Shown here: piece by piece, positions 11,117 to 22,900 of the stretch
Numbering within the stretch: the stretch's first letter is position 1
Layout: every line of letters begins with the position of its first letter
From: Parapristionchus giblindavisi
Taxonomy: Eukaryota; Nematoda; Chromadorea; Rhabditida; Diplogasteridae
Length of the DNA stretch: 64,000 bases
Direction of reading: 5' to 3'
Assembly (NCBI GenBank): GCA_943737045.1
Contig: CALSFV010000001.1
Span: 1,578,001 to 1,642,000 of the forward strand
The notes under the pieces: generated by a model
What the model saw: the letters and a program-made list of their open reading frames with translations, nothing else
What the model was told of the DNA's origin: nothing
Database searches by the model: none
Program-made: the position numbers and the translations under genes

Positions 11117-13783
11117 ATGAAGTCGATAGTAGAAGGCGAGTGTGGAGGAGCGAATCCACTCGTGGGATTGGCCTCCGGATATGGACAAAGCAATCAGAGA
11201 ATTGCGCCTAATGTGTCTAGAGGTGGGAATATTAAATTCTGTTCGTTTAATCCTTTAAAGTTGTGCACTTTCAAAAAGGAAATTAATGAGAATTCATGAG
11301 ACATGGAATAATATTCCGGTTTTATAAACCAGAATATCTCACCAATTGGTCTTGACGGTGGACATCCCTCAAAAAGACTTCTGGTTACTATTATAAGAAT
11401 AAGTCGCCGAATTAATCGCCAAACAATTTTCGAGAACAATGTTTCATATTTCCAATTCTTCACTGATTCGGCGATCCGTTACAAAATAATAGAAATATGC
11501 ATAACAACGGTAGCATGAGTAATAATCTATATTACATCCAGGCATCAACTCCCTCATGCCTTCATCCTCTCGTGGGGAACAGCTCGCGTCGGAATTCTTG
11601 ATGGATCAAGCCGCCAGGACCGCACAACCGACATCATTTAATATGAATGTAGGTCTCCGACGTATTCTCTTAAACCAAAGCTCCTCCCCTTTTGATCTTT
11701 GATCTTTGTCATGCATTATACATCATTCAATTTGAACGTAGCTTCATGTTTACTTTATGTTCAAATACATTTCTGCATGATAGCCATTCGAAAATGCATC
11801 ACACTGTTTAGCGCCGCATAATACCCAGTAACGCGAGGAGTTTTTTCACAATGAATTAAGATTTAAAATTATGTTTATAGTAGCGAGCTGCTTTTCAGAC
11901 TAAAATACACCATAGTGACTAATTGCATGGTTTGAGTTGCGATCGCTCCTACTATAAAAATAATTTTAACACAACACAAGGCTAACGTGCACGACTGTAT
12001 TGATTTTTGCTCACATAAAGTGCAAAACTGAAAACAATCAATAAAAACTTCCTTAATGCACCAATGAATGATATGTCTGGCTCTAAAATTGATCTGTTGT
12101 TGCAGACCGGGTAGTGTAGTCTAGTCTAGCATAGCTGATTACAACATACATCGAAAAAAAATATATTCGGGCCTAATAATAAGCTAAGCCCCTTTTTGAT
12201 CTTTGAACTTTGATCTCACACTTCAATCAAGCTCCTCTCCTTTTGATCTTTGATCTTTGTCAGGCACTATCCCGCCAATTGCCAACGTCCTCTCAATCCG
12301 CTGCTGCTCTATCATCGACGTGGACGAAGGAATTCAATCCGACCGTGACTAATAATCGATCTAATCAGGTGAGTTTTACTATTCCGAACAATGTTTTGTA
12401 TAATATTTTACATTTACATTTTAAACAATTATAACGGCGGGTTTATTGTTAGTAATGTCATCTCTACTGGGTTGCTCTGATGAGATTTTTATAGAATCTA
12501 TAGTATAGATGAGATTTTTATCATTTTAAAACACACCTATGTAGATCAACATGCGGTGGGTTACCGGATCTTTAGCTCTGAGATGGTTCCACTGCACATA
12601 GATCCTCGTCCAACTTCAGACTGAGTATAATATAAGCCAAATAATATGACACAAAACAGTTCTATTGCGATATTATTTAGTCTAAATTCCGGCACTAATC
12701 TGCAAACCGGGTCCAAGCAGCGGAGCCTAACTATACAGCGCCTCTTTCTCGTGCTTCCGGTTATACTGACCCCTTATCCTAGGTGGATTAGGGCTAGTTG
12801 TTGTGTCACCTTTAGACTGCGCTGCCCCTAGATATGGGAATGGGGCCTCCTAGGACTATGCTCTAAATTCCATGTGCTTGCGATACGACAATGACGGTAG
12901 ATCATAAACTAAACATCTAAGATCAACGTTCAAAGGTCAAAGTTCAGCTGGCCTCTCAATGGGCCTCATCATACCAACCCTCGATGGAGGCAGCATGGCG
13001 ACAGTCCACGGCCACTCCTCCGATGATGTTGAGTCAAGGACCCATGCAGATGGGTGCGCCGATGTAAGTTAAAGCTTTACAGTTTAAACATATTTATCAA
13101 GGAGAGTAGGTTCTCGTGCATTGTTGGCCACGCATGCCTTCTTGCTTGTCTCGTTGTCAGAAAAAAGTTGATCCGATGATGGTCACCATACAATATGCTA
13201 GCCAAGGTTCATAGATACCGTTATACAGGTCCTCCCAGCATGGCATGTGGTCTGCCGAGTTCTTGGACAAATTCGACAACAACGTCACGGACAAGGTCAC
13301 TCTCGAGCATGTATTATTATATTTTTTTTAATTTTAAATTATTTATTATATTATGAATAACTTGATCATCAGACGCATATTATCTTTTGCAACAAATACT
13401 GCTCCTCAGTTACAGATGTTATTTGATCATGTTATTTTTCTTTTAAAGGGAGCGAAACCTCACTCAATGGTCTCTTCGACGCGCAATGCTCTCTCGTTGT
13501 TAGAGAACAGAGAAATAGTGTGCGCAATGAAGAGACCATTGAGTGAGGTAACGCTCCCTTTAAATGCAAACACTGAGCTATAATTTCAAACTCTCCGCTC
13601 TGTCGATGCTCTCTCGCGGACAACAAAAGCGAGAGTGCATTGCCAGAGCGTACATCGTTTCAAATTAGCTCGGGGGTGCGCCTTTAATGAATCAACTAAC
13701 GTCCAAACTATCCACTTTATCTTTCAGCTCGCATTGCATCATGCATAATCGAGCATCTGTTGCCTGATTTGATACAATTGATT

Positions 13784-13864
<81 letters not shown>

Positions 13865-13873
13865 GTTGGTTGG

Positions 13874-13939
<66 letters not shown>

Positions 13940-16900
13940 AATTCAGCTAGCCGAGGACTGGACCAATGAATTCGCCCACATCAAGAATCCGAATCACGAA
14001 GAGGAATTGTGGCGCAAGCTCGAAGGCGAATGGACCAAACAACGAGAGGATTTCATCAGAAATGGATGGGAACAGGAAACGGTAGGTTATTACTGTCGTT
14101 TGTAGTTTAGTTTTTAGTTCCGTACCGTAATCGTACTTTTTTAGTATAGTCACCTATTGGAAATAGATAAGCTTGTAGTTTGTAGTCAATTCCCCATAGG
14201 TAGTTTTGATTCACCAAATCGATCGCAACTCTACTAACTTCATAATTCTGTCTCTTCCTAAAACAAACTACCGTAACCCACACCACCGCCACTAACACCA
14301 AGCATCCTGTCCCCACATGGTCAGGCGGACAAATTACAGGCGACCCACGCCCCGTACATTCACCAAAGCGACAATCCATTCATGCAGGACAACAATGCAC
14401 TCAGGATTGGTACGGATATTTTTGTTTTAATATTGAGAACTATTTGATTTTTCAGTTTAAATTAATTTCGTTTAAATATTTTGAAAAAGTTAATCTAAAG
14501 TCTACCATTTTATACATTTCAGTATTTACAAGGGCACTGTCTCATAGCACCGAGGAGTTATGACTAGAGTGTTATGTTCCCTGCGATTCAGATGCAGACT
14601 GTGTATCCGCTCTAAAAAGTTGCGAAATATCTGTCATCTTCGAGAAAATTGAATATCAAAATCGCGATTTGCACGGTAATTCCGTAGTCATAACTCCACC
14701 TCGAGTTGAGCCGTGCCCTTGTTAAAATGAAAATAATCAATTGTTTCTTCCCACAGTTTAACAGGTTAAAGTAGTTTAGATGATGACTTAAATAGGGAAG
14801 GATTGAGAGAACGTCCCCGGGCAAAAAGTGTGTCTGTTTCCATAATATATTTTTATTATTTTATTATTTTTATTAATTTATTAAAAATAAAAAAATTGAG
14901 GCGACGAAGCAATGCGCGGTGGTGATCTCGAACGGGCCATTCTAGCCTATGAAGCTGCAGTGCAGAACAATCCTCAGGATGCTTCTGTAAGCATGCCAAT
15001 AGGCTTTTCCCTTGTTTTTTCTTCTATTAGATGAATGCTAATAACTAACGATATTTTTAAAATAATTACCAAACTTTTCGAAAAAACTAAAAAAAAAGAT
15101 TTCTAAATGTTTTAATATCTTACTGTTTTCAGGCATGGTGTCGTCTGGGCCTATCGCACGCCGAGAACGAACACGACGAAAAGGCCATACAGGCGTTCCG
15201 TCGCGCTCTTGATATCGATCCCAAGAATGAACAGGTTTGATCTTTGATATTTATATCTTGAATTTTTAAATATTTTGTTCCGTCAAGCAAATGTAAACAA
15301 CAGTTTGGAAAGAATGACGGTAAAGAGTGAGGTCATTAGGCGAAATATTTTCCTCATGCATGGCTTGAAAAAAATTTGATCTGAAATTTTCAGAGAGCGT
15401 AATTTTTTCCTTCACTGCACATTTTGACATTAACATTTACCATAGCAAACAGTAACTCCTTGCCACTGCAGGCCCTCCTCTCCCTCTCCGTCTCGCTTGC
15501 CAATGAGTGCCTCGAGAACGACGCCCTTGAACAACTTGAGAAGTATGATCTTTGATCTTTGATCTTTGATCTTTGATCTTTAATCTTTGATCTATCTGAT
15601 CTTTCCAGATGGCTAGCATCGCACACTGGCAACGATCCTGCCGTGATCAAGCGAGCCAAGCCGCAGCACTCATCCTTCCTTGACCACAATGATTTTGATA
15701 GGGTAATTTATTTATCTATTTACTTATTTAATTTCTTTGAAAAAAAACTCATAATTGGAAAAATCCGACGTAAACGTTAATTTGCAAATTCTATTAACTT
15801 TATCACAATACAGCTTTTGCAAGCTTATCTCGAGTTCTTTTTTGGTCTACTCTTCTCATTATTCTCTAATCATGTTCGCATTTGTAATTCGAGTGAATAA
15901 AAAAATACTGCGCATCTTTAAGGTTGAGCGACTCTTCCTGTCTGCGGCTGGCCGCCAGACGGGCTCCGGTGACTCCGAACTACAGAATGCCCTCGGTGTG
16001 CTCTACAATTTGGGCAGGAACTTTGAGCGAGCGGTGGATTCGCTGAAACTCGCAATCGCTACCAAACCCACGGTAACTTTTCTCATACTTTAGACCCATA
16101 GCAAATTTGACACTCCCCACTGGCAATGCTCTCTGGTAGACAAGAAAGCGGGAGAGTTTCAAATTAGATTGGGGGGTTTTCTTTAAAATGTGTGATTTTA
16201 TTAATTTGTTTACACAATTTTATAATATGATATATTATATAGAGGTTCACTGTCTAGAACCTAATGGCCGAAACAGTGAATCTCGCCTCTACTAATAACT
16301 ACTTTAGATTCATTAATATCTAATTTTATGAGTACATTTTCATGTTTAACTATTACATATTTCGCTTATAATACAAGGAAATATTTCGGAAAGAATTATT
16401 ATTATGCCGTAAATGCACATTTTCACTAAAACTATTATAGAGAGCGATTATCCTTATTATTTTCTCGTTCCAGGATCCTCGTCTATGGAATCGATTGGGC
16501 GCCACGCTCGCCAACGGTGACCGGACTCCCGAAGCGATCGCCGCCTACAGGTATACTGTAGTTAATATTGATCGATCAAAATTTGCATACTCTTCCCCCT
16601 TTATCGATCGATCGTAGCCTAAAATATAACATCTTGTGTCGAATTTTTGTCGAAATCGCTTTCAACTTTCGTAACCGTATCCGGTATTTAGAGAGGCACT
16701 CCGGCTCTATCCCGGCTACGTGCGGGCTCGGTACAACCTCGGCATCTCGTGCATGCACCTGAACAGTTACAGGTATTGCCTTCATCATTTTCGGACACTT
16801 CATTTGATTTAATTAACACTACAAGGTACATATATAATTAAGCCTCATTATAGTTATTATTAAACGCTGTTCTACAAAATAATTTAATAATTTTACCTTA

Positions 16901-19900
16901 TGGCTATCCATCTCTACTAGCCACCAGGGTTGGGTGGTAAAATTTTCCGTTACCGATTTTCTACCGGTTTTACCGGTCCCTGACCGTAAAATTTACCGAC
17001 CGGTAAATTTTACGTTTTCTCACCAGTAATTACCGAAATTTACACTAGATATTCTGCGTTATTTTTGGTAATATTATGTTCGATATCTTGAGTCCGTATC
17101 CCAGCGCGATTCTATGTCTCAACAGACAGTTACTCTCTCAATAAATAACACTTATCAAATATATCAATACAACAAAGGAAATGAAGACATTTTTTGCTAT
17201 AACTAAGGTCAAAGAAGAACAAATTAGCCGTTTGTCACTCATATATGTAGTTTGAGACACGATATCGCTGTTTTGATGTAATGAATAAACGTATAGACAA
17301 ACTTGGCAAAAACATTTTGCGGTTTTAAGGGGTTTTTAACACGCGTGTCGCGTAAGAATCGAATAAACGGTGGCACATTGAAAAATTCGAAAATGAGCTG
17401 AGATCATTTTTTGGTAGTCCATATGGTCCCTAAGACGGGTGCACGAGCTTTTTTGCATATCTTCATTTTCGGCGTCGAGAGACGCCGTCAAACTTTTTTG
17501 ACGTCGAAATTGGCCGACTTTGGAGCTCTGTAGCTCTTCGGGTAGTGGTTTTGGTATCGAGTCATCAACTGAAGAATTAACTGGAATGACAAGGAGAGTA
17601 CATCTGCATTATTGGACAATCGATATTTTTATTAGTATTTTTGTAAATCGATTTTATTGATTTATGCAAAACACAAATCGAAGCCAAAGGTTTTCAATAG
17701 CTCAATCGATAGAACTCGACGCCAGCTTTTCAATGGTATGCTGAACGTTTTTGTGTGTGGTTGCGCTCGAAAGTAATGAGCATTTCAAGATTTTCACAGG
17801 GTGCGATCGCACGAGAGGAGAGTGACGCAGCCAATGATCTACACACTCACGTGCCTCGTGTGACCAATTCGCCCATTTTAATTAGTTTTAATGTTGTTCT
17901 AGTACACATCCAAGATATTTTTAATAACTTTCGAATTTTCATTTCCATAATTTGATTCCTCATTCATAACCAATCGATGAATATTAATCGCTATATGTAC
18001 TTGCAAATTACAATATGACAAGAAAGAGGGTTAAAATTCACAGAAATATTTCATCACACTCTTCCTCGATTCCTCTATTTCTTTGCGTTTGTCTCGGTTG
18101 TGAGCGGTCCATCTCTCGTTCGTCTGTTCTACTCTTACCGAATTATCATCAACAACGTAAAAGGATCCCCTCCTAGAAGACTATAGGCAAGTCTGGAGTG
18201 GTATGCCTATCATCAAGCAATTGTTGACGAAGTATTGAGCGAGGACTTCGTGGGTTATCTCTATCTAATTTTTTCTCAATTCTGTTTCATGATTTGCTAT
18301 TCGAAAAGGATCAAGTGTAGCTGCTTTGATTCTGAAGAACGTCTTAATTGCTGATCAGAGGATGAAGAAGATGAAGAGAATTATGCCCCTTGTATGGGAC
18401 CTCAGCACGCCCAGACTAATCTGTCGTTTAGTGGCAACCATTCCCTCCCCAATGGTTCTGTGCTTGATAAAGGTCATTAAACTGTAAAAAAAAACTTCCT
18501 CGACTACCATCATAATGAAGTCATCTTCGTGTCCCAGAATCACCTCATCCTCATCCTCTCCCTCCTCGAAGGCGTTATCGTCATTCTCCGAGTCCTCCGA
18601 CTTCTCCACAACCTATATCTTCCTGGTCGATCGAACACTCCACTTTGTCCCTGAGCTCTTCAGATGCAATTAGAACATTAGTGCCATCTGACTGAGCTTT
18701 CTCGAAGACATTACGACAGCCATAAAATCAGCAAAAGAAAACTGCGGCAAGGAGGATCGAACCCCTGACAGTCAAAAGAAAAAGCAGACACCTTATCCAC
18801 TACACTACATAAGCAGTTGAGATGGCATATGATAGATGAGTTTATCAACCAATCCGGACTGTTTGTGTAGGAAACCACACGAATTTCTCAACCAAAAAAA
18901 TCTTGAAATGCTCATAACTTTCGAGCGCAACCACACACAAAAACGTTCAGCATACCATTGAAAAGCTGGCGTCGAGTTCTATCGATTGAGCTATTGAAAA
19001 CCTTTGGCTTCGATTTGTGTTTTGCATAAATTAATAAAATCGATTTACAAAGATACTAATAAAAATATCGATTGGTCAATAATGCAGATGCACTCTCCTG
19101 GTCATTCCAGTTAATTCTTCTGTTGATGACTCGATACCAAAACCACTACCCGAAGAGCTACAGAGCTCCAAAGTCGGCCAATTTCGACGTCAAAAAAGTT
19201 TGACGGCGTCTCTCGACGCCGAAAATGAAGATATGCAAAAAAGCTCGTGCACCCGTCTTAGGGACCATATGGACTACCAAAAAATGAAATAATATGTGGG
19301 GGTCAGAAAATGTGCCAACGACCCCCTAATTTTATTCGATTCTTACGCGACACGCGTGTTAAGAGTTTAACCGTTTTTACCGTTTTACCGTTTTTTTACC
19401 GGTCTGTTAGACCGGTAAATTACCGTTACCGAATTTTTTACCGGTCACCCTTTTCCGCCCAACTCTGCTAGCCACGTTCAGTTCCCCCACTCTCTATGAA
19501 TAGATCGTGAACCTAAAACTGTTATTTCTCCTTAAACTAGACAACGATTAACTTCTCACCCATCCATATTCCTGCCATTTCCGTCTACCCTTTTGCCTCC
19601 ATCTGATCATATGATCTAGTAGATCTCCCCCCCCCCAGACCTTTCTCTTCGTCTCTAGTCTGGCCTCTCTTCGACACCCCATGTGTTTGTTTCCATTGTA
19701 ATCTCTAGTCTGTGGCCATTTTGTCTAGGTAGTCTACTTGATTTTCCAGTACAGCTGTACCTGAATAGTCCCTGGAAATAGTGGGAATTTTTTTGGATTC
19801 AACGTTTTGGTGATAATTTCTGGTCGCTGTGTTGAAATGGAGCTACGTGGATGATAAATGATAAAAAGTGCAGCGAAATATCTTGCACTTTAAATCACGG

Positions 19901-22900
19901 GAGGAGTGATTTCATATCCCTTTGTTCTGACAATGAACCAAGGAGAGACTGTAGAGACTGATACTGATACTTCTTGTGAACCCTTCCCGGTACCACTAGT
20001 GTATATTATAATTGAAATATGTCATAGTTAAACATGCAAATGTACTCGAAAATTAGATATTAGTGAATCAAATTTAGTTATTAGTAGAGGCGAGGTTCCC
20101 TGGTTCGACCATTAGGTTCTAGACGATATCCAATGGGGTTGGCCATCTTCAGTAGAACCCCCCCCCCATGGAGTTAGATTACAAAGTTTGAAATTATTAC
20201 AAAAGTTAAAATGCGCATCCCGAATCGAATACTCGATAGTCATTTTCGCCACACTGGTAGACACATATTAGTTTTATGCACGTAAACCAATAATATTACA
20301 TCTAATTACATTACTAATTTAATAATCACATATACAGTAGCGCCGGAAAGTCAAAATACACTTTTTATTTGTGTTGTAATTTTGGCGTCAGTTGATATAT
20401 CAAGCTGAAACTTGTACATGATGTACCCACAGTATGTACGTATTCGATCCTCTTATAAGGTCTCACGGGTCTTTCTGGTTATTGCATAGTGATGACGATA
20501 CCGAACAACACTTTTTCGAAAATTCATTATTCTTTCAGGGATTTTTTCGTACTTGTCATACTTCGTGAGCGTTGAGAGAACTACAAGCCCTATCCAGAAA
20601 AAATAATTCAGGTTGCTGCGAATTCGGGTATTGGCTGCAGACTTGCTGCAATTTCGCTGTCGCAAAATCATATCTCGGCTTCTAGAAGAGCTTGAAACGC
20701 GTTCAAAGCAGCAAACTGATTCTCTTGGTGATTCCTGATGATCCTGTAAGTATGGTAGAGCTAGCTTATCATTCCTCTTCATGGATCGAAAAAGTCACTT
20801 TTTTACAAGACCCAACTTTGAAAAATCACAATTCTGAGGGCGGACCTTGTAAAAATCTGGTTTTTGGATAGGAATGTAGAAAATATATTAATTAATCGAT
20901 TCCCCGCTTTTTAGAGCGATTGCTAATCTTTCTTGCCTGCGGCAGTCGATTATCTGAAGGATAGTCGTTCAGGCCGCGCTCCCTTCTCATCTCGCGACCC
21001 GTACACATCTCTACGCTTTTCACACTGCTCAACGAGCTTTGATAGATGAAATCATTCTAAAACGTATTGTCGCTAATCCTGAACATCATAGTCTATAAAA
21101 GAAAGCGTTTTTGATCATCTTTGATCGAATGAAGAAACTTTTCATTATGATTTTGAGCAAAATTTGACGAAAAATGAGCAAAGATCAAAGATCAAATATC
21201 GAAAACACAAAGATCACAGACCAAAAACTGGATTCATACAGTGTCTGTCTATTCTGACTAATCAAATCACTAAAAGCGGCTAAATCGTCATTGCGCAGTG
21301 TGAAAAGCCTAGAGATGTGTACGGGTCGCGAGATGAGAAGGGAGCGCGGCCTAAACGACTATCCTTCAGATAATCGACTGCCGCAGGCAAGAAAGATTAG
21401 CAATTGCTCTAAAAAGCGGGGAATCGATTAATTAATATATTTTCTACATTCCTAATCAAAAATCAGATTTTTACAAGGTCCGCCCTCAGAATTGTGATTT
21501 TTCAAAGTTGGGTCTTGTAAAAAAGTGACTTTTTCGATCCATGAAGAGGAATGATAAGCTAGCTCTACCATACTTACAGGATCATCAGGAATCACCAAGA
21601 GAATCAGTTTGCTGCTTTGAACGCGTTTCAAGCTCTTCTAGAAGCCGAGATATGATTTTGCGACAGCGAAATTGCAGCAAGTCTGCAGCCAATACCCGAA
21701 TTCGCAGCAACCTGAATTTTTTTTTCTGGATAGGGCTTGTAGTTCTCTCAACGCTCACGAAGTATGACAAGTACGAAAAAATCCCTGAAAGAATAATGAA
21801 TTTTCGAAAAAGTGTTGTTCGGTAACGTCATCACTATGCAATAACCAGAAAGACCCGTGAGACCTTATAAGAGGATCGAATACGTACATACTGTGGGTAC
21901 ATCATGTACAAGTTTCTGCTTGATATATCAACTGACGCCAAAATTACAACACAAATAAAAAGTGTATTTTGACTTTCCGGCGCTACTGTATAATATATTC
22001 TTCTACCGTTAGTCATGAATTTGTCGCACTTCACAGTTTCTTAACCTTCCCTCCCTCGCTAGATAGTGAATTGAAGAAACGGAGACAGAGAGGACAGACA
22101 AATCACATGTTCTTTTAGTCAATCTTTCGCCCGAACATCTTTCCCTCTCTCTCGCCATGCGTCCCTATCTATATTACTCGTCACGGAAATCTATGGAGTG
22201 TAGAGGGACAAGACCAGCGAGATGGAGAGGGAGAGGGAGAGAGATGGTGAGAGAGAGAGAGGGAGAGGGAGAGGGAGAAATAGAGAGAGATAGTTAGAAA
22301 GGATTTGCACTTTGCGTGTGAGGCAAAGATGGAGCAGACAGACTACTGCACTTTAGGCCATACGACTACTTCCAATTCATCTCTTGTTCCCTCTCCTAAC
22401 CATCTTCCATCTATCTCTCCATCTCTCTTCCTCTCTCTCGCTCTCTTTCTGTCTCTCTACTTCCCTTCCTCTCTCTCCTTCTCTCTTTCTCTCTTCATCC
22501 TTTCCTCCATCTCTCTTTCTCTCTCTCTCTCCTTCCCTCCCTCCCTCCCTCCCTCCCTCTCCTTTTCTCTTTTTCTCCCTCTCTCTATCTCTATCTCTCC
22601 TTTCTTTCTATCTGCCCCCCTCTCTCTTTTATTCTCTCGCCCTCTATCTTTCCCTCTTCCCTCCACTTCTTTCCCTCTCACACTCCCTCCTCCTCTTCCA
22701 TCCTTTACTATTCGTTCCGCTCCTCACTTCCTCTCTGCCTGCACTGGAAAACAAAGGAAGAAGAGCTCGATTGTCAACTGGAATGGAGTAGATAGAGTGT
22801 AGTAGAGATGAGTCAGGGAGGGATGTGATAGGGATGGTTGGAAATAGATGAGAACGGAGGTAGACAGAGATGGCGAGAAACAGGTGAGGAATGCAGAGAT

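Noticed and set aside
20453..21825. Twin open frames of about 100 codons in both arms of the foldback
   Set aside because: They are one sequence seen twice because the arms are inverted copies. There is no transposase motif and the copies differ in length at the frame ends.
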